Source: Pedobacter frigidisoli (GTDB lineage: Bacteria; Bacteroidota; Bacteroidia; Sphingobacteriales; Sphingobacteriaceae). From it: a stretch of DNA of 64,000 bases. Position 1 is the first letter of the stretch. Each line of letters starts with the position of its first letter. The position numbers and the translations under genes were made by a program. Below the pieces are notes generated by a model that worked only from the letters and a program-made list of their open reading frames with translations, was not told the DNA's origin and made no database searches. The stretch covers positions 62,001 through 126,000 of the forward strand of contig NZ_SJSN01000002.1 of assembly GCF_004331675.1 (NCBI RefSeq), in the 5' to 3' direction. Shown here piece after piece: positions 9,113 through 21,552 of the stretch.

Positions 9113-10009
9113 TTAGTTGGAAGATCGATATTCATTTGGCGAAACACCAACATGCTGTTTAAACGAACGACTAAAATGTTGCGGATATTTAAAACCCAGT
9201 TCATAAGCGATCTCACTAACGGATTTTCTTATGTCGAACATTTTTTCCTTAGCAATATCCATTAGTTTTAACTGAATATATTCCTGTGCCGATTTTCCTG
9301 TGTCTTTTTTAATCAGATCACCGAAGTAATTTGCCGAGAGGTTCAACTGTTCTGCACAATAGCCAACAGAGGGCAATCCAAGCAATTGGGGTTTATCTGA
9401 TAAAAAATATGAATCGATCAGGTGCTCGAATCGCTCCAATACACCTTGATGAGCAGTTTCTCGGGTGAGGAATTGACGATCATAAAAACGGATGCAATAA
9501 TTCAAAAACAATTCCATGTTGCTCACAATTAGGGTTTTGCTATGCTTATCAATAGATTGAGATAATTCATATTGGATTTTTGAAAGACAATCTAAAACCA
9601 ATTCCTTCTCTTTCTTTGATAGGTGTAGTGCTTCGTTTACATCATAAGAAAAGAACGAATAATCTTGAATATGTTTTCCAAGGGTTGTTCCCTTAATTAG
9701 TGCCGGGTCAAAAAGTAAAGCCCACCCTTTTGGCTCGAAATGCTTAACATTAGGTTGTATGCCAAGAACTTGCCCCGGACCGATAAACACTAATGTTCCT
9801 TCTTGATAATCGTAATGATTTCGACCATATTTCAATTCACCACAGTCAAGTTCTTTCATAAAAATGGCGTACAAACCAAAATGAAATGTTTGTGCTAGCA
9901 TGGCCTTTGCCTTGGCCAAATCAATAACCGTAATTAAAGGATGTAAGGTTTCTACACCTCGCATATTATTGTACTGGTTAACGCTTTCTATGCTCACGAT
10001 TGTTTCCAT
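9113..10009 (-). CDS. AraC-family transcriptional regulator
   Basis: 298 aa. The N-terminal ~170 residues form a cupin-like ligand-sensing domain (FHFGLYAIFMKELDCGELKYG, EGTLVFIGPGQVLGI). The C-terminal ~100 residues form the double helix-turn-helix DNA-binding domain: LNLSANYFGDLIKKDTGKSA, then VSEIAYELGFKYPQHFSRSF and HVGVSPNEYR. The start at 10009 is preferred over 10036. It is divergent from the NTF2-like and aldo/keto reductase genes across a ~210-base gap, the standard arrangement for AraC regulators that control such reductases, so these genes are the likely targets. Confidence 0.95.
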   Translation of the reverse strand: METIVSIESVNQYNNMRGVETLHPLITVIDLAKAKAMLAQTFHFGLYAIFMKELDCGELKYGRNHYDYQEGTLVFIGPGQVLGIQPNVKHFEPKGWALLFDPALIKGTTLGKHIQDYSFFSYDVNEALHLSKKEKELVLDCLSKIQYELSQSIDKHSKTLIVSNMELFLNYCIRFYDRQFLTRETAHQGVLERFEHLIDSYFLSDKPQLLGLPSVGYCAEQLNLSANYFGDLIKKDTGKSAQEYIQLKLMDIAKEKMFDIRKSVSEIAYELGFKYPQHFSRSFKQHVGVSPNEYRSSN

Positions 10010-10222
10010 AATAAATTGATTGATCTGTTGATACAAAAATAAACATTAGTAAGCAGTTGATATCATTCTTGTAATCAGATCAGTAATAATGGTATTATAA
10101 GCAGTAATCCGTATAACATTTTCCTTAAACGCTATATCGACCTTTGTAATATTGAAAGGCTTAAGTGATGTTGCTGAACTCAGGTTTCTAAAGATTTAAC
10201 CTTATGCTACTGTAAAATAAAA

Positions 10223-11589
<1,367 letters not shown>

Positions 11590-11616
11590 GCGCTATGCAA
11601 AATCATTAATTTCTAG

Positions 11617-12795
<1,179 letters not shown>

Positions 12796-13235
12796 TCACT
12801 TATTAAAAGCAAGTTAAATTCTATGATGAAATGCCAATAAAGTTCATTCCATTTTTGGTAGTGATTTATCTTTTATCAAATTGATCATTTTTAAAGCCCC
12901 ATCCTTAAAAGTTCGGGCTTTTTTATGCGTTAAACTTTTGAACTACAGGAATTTATAAGCCACAATTGAGAATCCTTAAGGAAATTAGCAGCAAACCGTA
13001 ATATAATTTTTAACTTATTAAATTATATTTAGCCTCAGTGATTAATCGATAGGTCCATTTATATTTAGAATTGTCAGTGCAAATAAATATTAGTGAAAGA
13101 ATAAAATATAATCAAAATTATCAAGCATTCTAAGTTTTCCTTTTTTTATTGTCGAGATTGCTTTATTTATAGATGCTCCAATAACTTAACTAAAATAATA
13201 CTCAGAGAATTGAAATAGTTACCTAATTTAAGAAC
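12796..13235. other. Intergenic region, 440 bases
   Basis: Very AT-rich spacer between the reductase operon and the fucosidase gene. It holds one terminator near its left end. I see no open frame with protein character, no RNA gene and no strong operator. Confidence 0.5.
12893..12924 (+). terminator. Intrinsic terminator of the aldo/keto reductase operon
   Basis: Stem AAAGCCC (12893-12899) with GGGCTTT (12915-12921), followed by a T run. It lies about 100 bases after the second reductase stop. Confidence 0.7.
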
Positions 13236-14648
13236 ATGAAATTTACCAACTTTTACAAAAATGTTTTAATAGTGCTGATAATGATTTTTCCACTAGGATT
13301 AATGGCTCAGATAACGGATTTCAAAGCTTCAAAACCTCTAAATCAGTTACAACAGAAATTCGTAGATCTGCGCTTTGGAATGTTTATCCACTACAATATT
13401 CCAACTTATGTAAATGCAGATTGGCCAGACCCTGAAGCTTCGCCAAAACTTTTTAATCCCAAGCATTTAAATGCCGATCAATGGGCGAAAGCTGCAAAAT
13501 CGGCAAATATGAGTTATGGTTGCCTAACCACAAAACACCATTCTGGGTTTTGTATTTGGGATACTAAAAGTACCGATTACAATGTGATGAATAGTCCTTA
13601 CGGAAAGGATGTGGTAAAACAATTTGCTGATGCTTTTCGTGCCAACGGACTTAAGGTAATGTTGTATTATTCGATTTTAGATACGCACCACAAACTAAGG
13701 CCAAATCAGATTACGCCACAACATATTGATATGGTGAAGCAGCAAATTACAGAGCTTTTAACTAAATATGGCAAAATCGAAGCCTTAATTATTGATGGAT
13801 GGGATGCACCATGGTCTAGAATTTCTTATGATGATGTTCCCTTTGAGGATATTTATAATTTAATCAAAACCTTACAGCCAGATTGTTTAGTAATGGATTT
13901 GAATGGAGCGAAATATCCTGCAGAGGGCTTGTATTATACAGATATAAAAACCTACGAAATGGGAGCAGGGCAGCGTATGCCAAAAGATAGTAAGGTAATG
14001 CCAACTTTAGCTTGTTTGCCCATTAATACATCATGGTTTTGGAAAACAGATTTCCCGACTGTTCCAGTTAGAAAGCCGCAAGAAATTGTTGATGGATTGA
14101 TTAAGCCCCTAAATGATGCGAGCTGTAATTTTATCTTGAATGTAGCACCAAATAGAGACGGCTTAATTGATGATAATGCCATCGCAGCCTTAAAAGAAGT
14201 TGGTGTTTTATGGAAAAATACGGGTTCAACAAAACAGCTTCCTCCATTGGCATTGCCCATAATTTCGAGCAATATTGCGATAAATAAGCCTGCGAATTCA
14301 AGCTGGAGCGATGATATGAACATTATGGATTTCGCTAATGATGATAATTACGGAACATCATGGCAATCGAATGGTGCAGTTGAAAAGCCATGGTTCGAAG
14401 TCAACTTAAAAAACGAACAAGCCGTAAACATGATTGTAGTTGCTGAGGGTAAATCGAACATCGAAACTTATGCCTTGGAATATTGGAATGGCGTTGATTG
14501 GAAAAAGATTTTCGATGGGAAAAATGAAGACCGCATCAAAATCCATCGGTTTGATCGGATTTGGGCCAGTAAGCTTCGGATTAGAATTGGAAAATCAAAG
14601 GAAACTGCATCAATTGCCGAATTTCAAGTCTTTAATGAAAGAAGATAA
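13236..14648 (+). CDS. Secreted GH29 alpha-L-fucosidase with C-terminal discoidin-like module
   Basis: 470 aa. The first ~25 residues form a Sec signal peptide (NVLIVLIMIFPLGLMAQ). Residues ~30-345 match GH29: FVDLRFGMFIHYNIPTY, LTTKHHSGFCIWDTKSTDYNV and VMLYYSILD, with the expected nucleophile Asp in ALIIDGWDAPW. The C-terminal ~115 residues (ANSSWSDDMNIMDFANDDNYGTSW through LRIRIG) resemble an F5/8-type-C/CBM32 carbohydrate-binding module. It would release fucose from host or plant glycans in the periplasm or outside. It stands alone, with no SusC/SusD pair next to it, and has terminators on both sides. Confidence 0.93.
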   Translation: MKFTNFYKNVLIVLIMIFPLGLMAQITDFKASKPLNQLQQKFVDLRFGMFIHYNIPTYVNADWPDPEASPKLFNPKHLNADQWAKAAKSANMSYGCLTTKHHSGFCIWDTKSTDYNVMNSPYGKDVVKQFADAFRANGLKVMLYYSILDTHHKLRPNQITPQHIDMVKQQITELLTKYGKIEALIIDGWDAPWSRISYDDVPFEDIYNLIKTLQPDCLVMDLNGAKYPAEGLYYTDIKTYEMGAGQRMPKDSKVMPTLACLPINTSWFWKTDFPTVPVRKPQEIVDGLIKPLNDASCNFILNVAPNRDGLIDDNAIAALKEVGVLWKNTGSTKQLPPLALPIISSNIAINKPANSSWSDDMNIMDFANDDNYGTSWQSNGAVEKPWFEVNLKNEQAVNMIVVAEGKSNIETYALEYWNGVDWKKIFDGKNEDRIKIHRFDRIWASKLRIRIGKSKETASIAEFQVFNERR

Positions 14649-14684
14649 ACTTATTAGAACCTAAGCTTTTTTGTAAATTATTTA

Positions 14685-14708
14685 AAATCACCTAAATGGT
14701 GATTTTTT
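14685..14708 (+). terminator. Intrinsic terminator after the fucosidase gene
   Basis: Stem AAAATCACC/GGTGATTTTT with a 5-base loop and a T run, 37 bases after the stop. Confidence 0.75.
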
Positions 14709-15098
14709 GTTTATCGATTTTCCTATTGATTAGTTTTTTTTTGGTAAAAGACAACTTTAAGCAACAAATGATAAATTTTCATCACTATCATCCGATGAAT
14801 TTGTGAAATAAGCGTCAAATCGATTTATAATACAATGAATTTTTCCAACACAAAATAAAACTGCTAATAATCAAGACGTTTAGTTACTTTCTTATCTCTC
14901 CAAATGATGATTCTAGCTCTGGAATCAAGACCGACTTCATTATAACTTCATAATTCTATAGTTATTTCGTGCCAAAATTAATCAACAGATAGTCCTAATC
15001 TATCGAAGTTGTTATATCTGTTTATACGGATATACTCTTTTTAGATCAGCCATCTGGGAAATTAATTTAACCAAAAATTAAATCAGATAACTATCAGT
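14709..15098. other. Upstream region of the RND efflux operon
   Basis: About 390 AT-rich bases without a credible gene. An imperfect palindrome at 15013-15034 (TATATCTG, 6-base spacer, CGGATATA; 7 of 8 positions pair) sits about 65 bases before the adaptor start and could be an operator. No regulator gene is adjacent. Confidence 0.4.
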
Positions 15099-16187
15099 AT
15101 GAAAATGAAGAGAAATTTCATGTTCCTTGGCCTGTGTGCTTTACTCTACTTAACAGGTTGTACCGAGAAAAAAGAAGAAAAAGAAGAAGTAGTTACTTAT
15201 GCGGTTACATCACCGCTAGAAATCGATACTTCTTTCACAAAGGAGTATGTTTCGCAGATTAAATCTGTTAGAAATATCGAAATCAGAGCCTTGGAAAAAG
15301 GTTACCTACAAAACATTTATGTAGATGAAGGCCAGCATGTACACGCAGGCCAGTTATTGTTTAGGATAAGACCTAATATGCTTCAGGCAGAATTATTAAA
15401 GGCACAAGCAGAAACTAAATCTGCAGAAATTGAATTAGAAAACACAAAATTATTGACTGATAAAAATGTAGTTTCTAAAAATGAACTCGCCATGGCGAAA
15501 GCAAAATTGCAAGCTGCAAATGCAGAAACATCTATGGCTAAAATGCATTTAGGTTTTACCGAAATTAAGGCACCTTTCGATGGAACAATTGATCGAATCC
15601 CTTTCAAATTAGGAAGTGTGGTAGATGAAGGAGCGCTGTTAACAAGCCTTTCGGATAACAGTCAGGTTTTTGCTTACTTCAATGTTTCAGAGCCAGAATA
15701 TTTAAGCTACCAATCTGCAGTGAAAGTAAAAGGCCAGCAAGAAGTGAACTTACTTTTGGCAAATAACGAATTACTCAAATCGAAAGGTAAAGTAGAGGTT
15801 ATCGAAAGCGAGTTTAACAATGAAACAGGAAATATTGCTTTCCGTGCCCGATTTAGCAATGCTGATAACTTACTAAGAAACGGTGAAACGGGCAAGATCC
15901 AAATGGTTGTGCCGCTAAAAAATGCCATTGTTATTCCGCAGAAAGCCACTTATGATATTCAGGATAAGACTTACGTTTTTGTTGTTGATAGCAAGAATAA
16001 AGTACACTCAAGGCCGATTACGATTGCCAGTGAAATCCCTGATTTATATGTGATTAGCGATGGTTTAGCAATTGGCGATAAGATCTTATTGGAAGGCGTT
16101 CAAAACGTGAAGGACGATGATAAGATTACTTATAAATTTCAAAATCCGCAAGAAGTGATCAAACAATTAAGATTGAAAACCGAATAA
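15099..16187 (+). CDS. RND efflux periplasmic adaptor (membrane fusion protein, lipoprotein)
   Basis: 362 aa. The signal ends in a lipobox, LTGC, placing a lipidated Cys at residue 21. Then come a biotinyl-lipoyl half (LEKGYLQNIYVDEGQHVHAGQLLFRI), a coiled-coil hairpin (about 95-155), the second lipoyl half (FTEIKAPFDGTIDRIPFKLGSVV) and beta-barrel domains. It links the inner-membrane pump to the outer-membrane channel. It is the first gene of a three-gene operon, 24 bases before the pump. An alternative start two codons later (15105) cannot be excluded. Confidence 0.95.
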   Translation: MKMKRNFMFLGLCALLYLTGCTEKKEEKEEVVTYAVTSPLEIDTSFTKEYVSQIKSVRNIEIRALEKGYLQNIYVDEGQHVHAGQLLFRIRPNMLQAELLKAQAETKSAEIELENTKLLTDKNVVSKNELAMAKAKLQAANAETSMAKMHLGFTEIKAPFDGTIDRIPFKLGSVVDEGALLTSLSDNSQVFAYFNVSEPEYLSYQSAVKVKGQQEVNLLLANNELLKSKGKVEVIESEFNNETGNIAFRARFSNADNLLRNGETGKIQMVVPLKNAIVIPQKATYDIQDKTYVFVVDSKNKVHSRPITIASEIPDLYVISDGLAIGDKILLEGVQNVKDDDKITYKFQNPQEVIKQLRLKTE

Positions 16188-16211
16188 TCTAAATCCCTCA
16201 ATACTTATTTT

Positions 16212-19200
16212 ATGTTTAGCAAATTCATACAAAGGCCCGTCCTTTCTATCGTTATATCGCTGGTTATTGTGTTCTTGGGTTTCTTAGCGATGAGCTATCT
16301 GCCGGTAACACAATTTCCATCTATTTCTCCACCGAAAGTAAATATCACGGCAGAATACCCGGGTGCCAATAACGAATTATTAATTAAATCGGTTGTTATT
16401 CCGTTAGAACGTGCCTTAAATGGTGTGCCAGGAATGAAATATATTGCATCTGATGCCGGTAACGATGGTGAAGCTTCTATCCAAGTGGTGTTTAACCTTG
16501 GAACAGACCCAAATCAGGCCTCATTAAATGTTCAGAACCGTGTAGCTGCGGTAACCAATAAGCTTCCGCCTTTAGTAGTTCGTGAAGGGGTAAAGATTAC
16601 CCGTGAGGAATCTAACATGTTGATGTACATTAACTTGTATAGTAAAGACCCTAAAATGAACCAAAATTTCCTTTACAACTTTGCAGATATCAATTTGCTT
16701 TCTGAACTGAAAAGGGTAGATGGTGTAGGTTTCGCGGATATTTTAGGTGATAGAGATTATGCTATGCGTATTTGGTTAAAACCAGATCGAATGCAGGCTT
16801 ATAAAATTTCTGTTGATGAAGTAATGAAATCGCTTGATGAACAAAGTTTAGAGGCATCGCCAGGTAAAACGGGCGAAAGTTCTGGACAAAGATCTCAAGC
16901 ATTTGAGTATGTTTTAAAATACTCAGGCCGTTTCAACACAAAAGAGGAATACGGTAATATTGTGCTAAGAGCAAATGCAAATGGCGAAATGTTACGTTTA
17001 AAAGACGTTGCCGATGTTGATTTTAGCGCTGCTGCTTACAACTTATATTCTACCTTAAATGGCAAAGCTTCAGCTGCGATTGTGCTAAAACAATCTTACG
17101 GAAGTAACGCTAGTCAGGTAATTAAAGATGTTAAAGCGAAGATGGCTGAGATTAAAGCCAGCTCTTTTCCTAAAGGTTTGGATTATGAAGTAAGTTATGA
17201 TGTTTCGAAATTCCTTGATGCATCAATTGAAAAGGTAATCCATACGCTTGTAGAAGCCTTTATTTTGGTAGGCTTAGTTGTATTTCTTTTTCTAGGCGAT
17301 TGGCGCTCGACTGTTATTCCGGCGATTGCAGTACCCGTTTCCCTCATCGGAACGTTTGTATTCATGTCGTTTTTTGGCATCACGCTCAACTTGATTACTT
17401 TGTTTGCTTTGGTGCTCGCCATTGGAGTTGTGGTAGATGATGCGATTGTGGTAATCGAAGCCGTGCATGCAAAAATGGAGCACGATCGAAAAATGTCGGT
17501 GCTCCGTGCTACGCAAGAAGCGATGAAAGAAATCAGCGGAGCAATTATAGCGATCACCTTTTTAATGGCTTCGGTGTTTATTCCGGTAACCTTTATGTCT
17601 GGACCAGTTGGTATTTTCTACCGCCAGTTTTCCATCACCATGGCAACAGCAATTATCCTTTCGGGTATAGTGGCCTTAACACTTACGCCAGCTTTGTGTG
17701 CCATCATGCTGAAAAACAATCATGGAAAACCTAAAAAGAAAACCATAGTAGATAAGTTTTTAGATGGTTTTAACAATGGTTTTACAAAGCTTTCAGGTAA
17801 ATACGAAATCGTATTAACGAAAGTTGTAAGTCGTAGATTAGTAACCTTTGGCGTATTGATTTTGTTCTGTTTGGGTATTTGGGGTTTGAGTGGAAGTGTT
17901 CCATCAGGTTTCATTCCTAATGAAGATCAAGGGATGGTTTATGCCATTATTCAAACGCCTCCAGGTTCTACGTTAGAGCGTACCGACCAGATTGCGGAAA
18001 GACTTCAGGAATTATGTGAAAATATTGATGGCGTAAAATCGGTTTCATCATTAGCAGGTTACGAAATCCTTACAGAAGGTACAGGTTCAAATTCGGGAAC
18101 ATGTTTAATTAACCTAAAGGATTGGGATGAACGTAAAAGCTCTGCTCAAGAAATAATCAAGGAACTAGAGGAGAAATCCAAATCAATCCCAGGGGCAGCA
18201 ATAGAATTCTTTCAACCACCAGCAATTCCTGGTTATGGTGCAGCAGGCGGTTTCGAGCTTCGTTTATTGGATAAGGCAGGAAGCGGTGACTATAAAAAAA
18301 TGGAAACCGTGGCAAATGATTTCGTTAGGGCACTAAATAAGCGTAAAGAACTCTCATCTGTATTTACTTTTTACAGTGCCAGTTTTCCTCAATATATGTT
18401 GAAGATTGACAACGATATCGCACAGCAAAAAGGCATAACTATCGATAATGCGATGAACACGCTTTCTACTTTTGTGGGTAGTAATTACGAAACCAGTTTT
18501 ATTAAATACGATCGCCAATATAAAGTTATGGTGCAGGCGTTGCCGCAGTATAGGGCTTTGCCAGAAGATATTTTAAAATTATTTGTTAAAAATGATAAAG
18601 ATGAAATGGTTCCTTTTTCTGCCTTTATGAAAATGGAAAAGGTATACGGTCTATCAGAAATTACAAGGCATAACATGTACAATGCTTCCGAAATTAGTGG
18701 TCAATCTGCTACAGGTTACAGTTCTGGCGAGGCGATTGCAGCCATTACAGATGTAGCGAAGAAAACATTACCTAGAGGTTTTGGTATCGATTGGGCAGGT
18801 ATTTCTAAAGATGAGGTTTCAAGAGGTAATGAGGCAATTTATATCTTCTTAATCTGTTTAGGTTTCGTTTACTTAGTATTGGCAGCTCAATACGAAAGTT
18901 TCATTTTGCCACTCTCGGTAATCCTTTCATTGCCTGTTGGTATTTTTGGTGCATTTCTTTTCTTAAAGCTTTTAGGTTTAGAGAATAATATATACGCACA
19001 AGTTGCAATGGTAATGCTAATTGGCTTACTCGGGAAGAATGCCGTGCTAATTGTAGAGTTTGCTACACAAAGGCATGCTCAGGGTGCAACTGTTCTTAAA
19101 GCCGCAATGGAAGGAGCAAGTGTGCGTTTCCGTCCAATATTAATGACTTCATTTGCATTTATTGCAGGTTTAATTCCGCTGATGATTGCATCTGGGCCAG

Positions 19201-19382
19201 GTAAAATTGGGAATAGAACGATTGGTTCTGCGGCTGCGGGAGGTATGCTTTTCGGTACCATTTTCGGGGTAATCATTATTCCTGGATTGTATTACATATT
19301 CGGAACAATAGCAGCCAGACATAAGCTGATTAAAATTGAAGAAGAACATCCGTTAACTGAAGAAATAGAAGATAATGTTTAG
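16212..19382 (+). CDS. RND efflux pump, HAE1/AcrB-type inner-membrane transporter
   Basis: 1056 aa, the normal length. Starts MFSKFIQRPVLSIVISLVIV, the first membrane helix. The two periplasmic loops and twelve helices are recognisable. The proton-relay acids are present as Asp409-Asp410 in GVVVDDAIVVIEAVH, and the relay Lys at 942 in GLLGKNAVLIVEFA. Landmarks such as GVPGMKYI, the SIPGAAIEFFQPPAIPG loop and LVLAAQYES are intact. It is a proton-driven exporter of hydrophobic drugs or similar compounds; the substrate cannot be read from sequence. Its stop codon region overlaps the next gene by 8 bases. Confidence 0.97.
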   Translation: MFSKFIQRPVLSIVISLVIVFLGFLAMSYLPVTQFPSISPPKVNITAEYPGANNELLIKSVVIPLERALNGVPGMKYIASDAGNDGEASIQVVFNLGTDPNQASLNVQNRVAAVTNKLPPLVVREGVKITREESNMLMYINLYSKDPKMNQNFLYNFADINLLSELKRVDGVGFADILGDRDYAMRIWLKPDRMQAYKISVDEVMKSLDEQSLEASPGKTGESSGQRSQAFEYVLKYSGRFNTKEEYGNIVLRANANGEMLRLKDVADVDFSAAAYNLYSTLNGKASAAIVLKQSYGSNASQVIKDVKAKMAEIKASSFPKGLDYEVSYDVSKFLDASIEKVIHTLVEAFILVGLVVFLFLGDWRSTVIPAIAVPVSLIGTFVFMSFFGITLNLITLFALVLAIGVVVDDAIVVIEAVHAKMEHDRKMSVLRATQEAMKEISGAIIAITFLMASVFIPVTFMSGPVGIFYRQFSITMATAIILSGIVALTLTPALCAIMLKNNHGKPKKKTIVDKFLDGFNNGFTKLSGKYEIVLTKVVSRRLVTFGVLILFCLGIWGLSGSVPSGFIPNEDQGMVYAIIQTPPGSTLERTDQIAERLQELCENIDGVKSVSSLAGYEILTEGTGSNSGTCLINLKDWDERKSSAQEIIKELEEKSKSIPGAAIEFFQPPAIPGYGAAGGFELRLLDKAGSGDYKKMETVANDFVRALNKRKELSSVFTFYSASFPQYMLKIDNDIAQQKGITIDNAMNTLSTFVGSNYETSFIKYDRQYKVMVQALPQYRALPEDILKLFVKNDKDEMVPFSAFMKMEKVYGLSEITRHNMYNASEISGQSATGYSSGEAIAAITDVAKKTLPRGFGIDWAGISKDEVSRGNEAIYIFLICLGFVYLVLAAQYESFILPLSVILSLPVGIFGAFLFLKLLGLENNIYAQVAMVMLIGLLGKNAVLIVEFATQRHAQGATVLKAAMEGASVRFRPILMTSFAFIAGLIPLMIASGPGKIGNRTIGSAAAGGMLFGTIFGVIIIPGLYYIFGTIAARHKLIKIEEEHPLTEEIEDNV

Positions 19383-20808
19383 AAAAGATATTTATAAATA
19401 CGTTGGTTTGGTGTTGATATGTACTGCATATTCGGCCTGTAAAGTGCCAGAGTTTGCCCAACGCAACGAAAATAAAAATGTTCCTGCAGGTTTTAATAAT
19501 TCACAGGATAGCACAAATACAGCAAAGGTGCAATGGCGTCAGTTTTTTACCGACCCAAATTTGGTTAGCCTGATTGATACTGCGTTGAAGAACAATCAGG
19601 AACTAAATGTGACTTTGCAGGAAATCGAAATTGCGAAGAACGAAATTAAGGCTAGAAAGGGAGAACTTTTACCTACCGTGGGTTATAGAGTAGGAGCAGG
19701 ATTAGAAAAAGTGGGTCGTTATACTAGCTCGGGCGCTGGAGATGCATCAACAGATATTACGCCAGGTAAGGAAGTGCCTGATGTGTTACCAGATTACGCT
19801 TTCGGTTTACAAGCCAATTGGGAGGCTGATATTTGGCATAAATTGCGTAATTCTAAAAAGGCTGCTGTGAGTCGTTATCTATCGACGGTTGAAGGTAAAA
19901 ACTTCGTTGTAACCAACCTTGTTGCCGAAGTTGCCAATTCATACTATGAGTTATTGGCGCTCGATAATCAGTTGGCTATTGTGAAACAAAATATCGCTTT
20001 ACAAAGTAATGCTTTAGAGCTGATGAGGATTCAGAAGCAGGCTACCAGAGTTACAGAACTTGCAGTTAGGAAATTTGAGGCTGAAGTATTGAATTCTAAA
20101 AGTTTGGAATTCGATATTCAGCAGAACATAACGGAGAGCGAAAACAAAATTAATTTCTTGTTAGGTCGCTATCCGCAAACTATTCTAAGAGATAAAGGCA
20201 GTTTTACCGATCTAGTTCCGCCCACAGTTCAGGTGGGTTTGCCTTCACAATTATTGGCGAATCGCCCAGATATTAAACAAGCAGAATTAGATTTAGCAGC
20301 AGCAAAATTAGATGTTAATGTGGCGAAGGCACAATTTTATCCATCGTTGGGTATTTCTGCTACAATTGGTTACCAGGCTTTTAATCCCTCTTATTTATTA
20401 AGAACGCCAGAATCTTTAGCTTATTCATTAGCGGGAGATTTAGCTGGGCCACTTATTAATCGCAATGCGATAAAAGCGGAATATTTAACAGCCAATTCAA
20501 AGCAGCTGCAAGCGGTATTTAACTATGAGAAAACGATTTTAAATGGTTATATCGAGGTTGCCAATCAGTTATCGAACATCACTAATCTTCAAAAAAGCTA
20601 CGATTTAAAATCAAAACAGGTGGTGGCACTTACGCAATCAATAGATATTTCTAACGATTTATTTAAAGCGGCAAGGGCAGATTATTTTGAAGTATTGATG
20701 ACACAGCGTGATGCGCTGCAATCTAAATTAGAACTGATAGAAACAAAAAAACAACAACTTAATGCGGTGGTAAATATATACCATGCTTTAGGAGGTGGCT
20801 GGAATTAG
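19375..20808 (+). CDS. TolC-like outer-membrane efflux lipoprotein (NodT type)
   Basis: 477 aa. The N-terminal signal ends in a lipobox YSAC, with the lipidated Cys at residue 22. Two OEP repeats follow, with long amphipathic helices: NNQELNVTLQEIEIAKNEIKAR in the first half, and the LLANRPDIKQAELDLAAAKLDVNVAKAQFYPSL signature in the second. It forms the outer-membrane channel for the pump encoded just upstream, which it overlaps by 8 bases (translational coupling). A terminator follows, closing the operon. Confidence 0.96.
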   Translation: MFRKDIYKYVGLVLICTAYSACKVPEFAQRNENKNVPAGFNNSQDSTNTAKVQWRQFFTDPNLVSLIDTALKNNQELNVTLQEIEIAKNEIKARKGELLPTVGYRVGAGLEKVGRYTSSGAGDASTDITPGKEVPDVLPDYAFGLQANWEADIWHKLRNSKKAAVSRYLSTVEGKNFVVTNLVAEVANSYYELLALDNQLAIVKQNIALQSNALELMRIQKQATRVTELAVRKFEAEVLNSKSLEFDIQQNITESENKINFLLGRYPQTILRDKGSFTDLVPPTVQVGLPSQLLANRPDIKQAELDLAAAKLDVNVAKAQFYPSLGISATIGYQAFNPSYLLRTPESLAYSLAGDLAGPLINRNAIKAEYLTANSKQLQAVFNYEKTILNGYIEVANQLSNITNLQKSYDLKSKQVVALTQSIDISNDLFKAARADYFEVLMTQRDALQSKLELIETKKQQLNAVVNIYHALGGGWN

Positions 20809-20840
20809 AGATTTTTTCTTTGTTTTTTTTAAACAAAATT

Positions 20841-20873
20841 AAGTGCTATTCAATAAATGGGTAGCACTTTTTT
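20841..20873 (+). terminator. Intrinsic terminator of the RND operon
   Basis: Stem AAGTGCTA (20841-20848) with TAGCACTT (20862-20869) and a T run, 33 bases after the outer-membrane factor stop. Confidence 0.8.
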
Positions 20874-20935
20874 AATGAATTTTTTTAAAAGCAATCGTTT
20901 ACGAAAACTAATTTTTAGTTTATTAATTTATAGCG

Positions 20936-20943
20936 TAAGTTTG
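20936..20943 (+). promoter_or_regulatory. Bacteroidota -7 element (TAAGTTTG)
   Basis: Exact match to TAnnTTTG, 20 bases before the ATG of the 69-aa gene and just after a terminator. No clear -33 TTTG is seen at the ideal distance. Confidence 0.45.
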
Positions 20944-20963
20944 CATCACTAACTGAATATTTT

Positions 20964-21173
20964 ATGAGCAACATCTCTAATCCGAAACCGGCGAAAAAGG
21001 GCGATAGGATGGACAATGACCATAATAACTTTAACGAGCCTTACAACCATAATTCAAAACACAAGTTTGAAGGTTGGCCGATATTGTGGATCTTGATAGC
21101 GATATTTTTAATTTCTGCAATAATTTGGTATACGGGAACTGCATCCTACCTACTTAGGTGGATTGGGAACTAA
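20964..21173 (+). CDS. Small single-pass membrane protein (69 aa)
   Basis: I do not recognise the family. The first 40 residues are polar and rich in Asn, His, Lys and Asp. One membrane helix follows (WPILWILIAIFLISAIIWY), and the end is short: TGTASYLLRWIGN. The likely topology is a cytosolic N-terminal tail with a C-terminal anchor. It has its own -7 element and lies after the efflux operon terminator, so it is probably transcribed alone. Confidence 0.65.
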   Translation: MSNISNPKPAKKGDRMDNDHNNFNEPYNHNSKHKFEGWPILWILIAIFLISAIIWYTGTASYLLRWIGN

Positions 21174-21294
21174 ACAAAATTTATAGAAAATAATTATCCT
21201 CAAAGACGTTTGACTTCGATAGTGTTTAAAAAATTAAGCAGGTGTTTATTGTTGTTGAGAGGTTAATCTAGATAAGATTAAATAAGATCATAAT

Positions 21295-21405
21295 TTAAAA
21301 TTTTTCGTCATCGCTGGGAATCTGCTCAGCGGAGAAATAGCAATATAACATAAGTCCAAAGGATACGATATAGAATGCTGCTGTGATGGTTAGGAAAGTG
21401 CTCAT
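21295..21405 (-). CDS. Putative very small membrane protein (36 aa)
   Basis: On the minus strand, an ATG at 21405 opens a 36-codon frame with a clear membrane helix (FLTITAAFYIVSFGLMLYCYF) and an acidic tail ending SDDEKF. Single-helix proteins of this size often act as subunits or modulators of larger membrane complexes. No known family is recognised. The evidence is only the hydrophobic pattern and the isolated position between two genes. Confidence 0.45.
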   Translation of the reverse strand: MSTFLTITAAFYIVSFGLMLYCYFSAEQIPSDDEKF

Positions 21406-21552
21406 AAATCTAATATTTGGTTAGTGTAATTATAACGTTAAGTTATCCTTAATTATATATGTGAACGTATGAATTTTAAATAAATTATTAACATTTTTTA
21501 TTTTATTGTTGATAACTATCAGTATAGTTGTTTTTAAGGCCAATGTGCTGAA

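Noticed and set aside
13952..14323. 123-codon minus-strand frame inside the fucosidase gene
   Set aside because: Antisense shadow of conserved GH29 codons.
15086..21525. Shared 15-base string GATAACTATCAGTAT at 15086-15100 and 21511-21525
   Set aside because: A few chance pairs of this length are expected in 64 kb of AT-rich DNA; the second copy is not at a matching promoter position.
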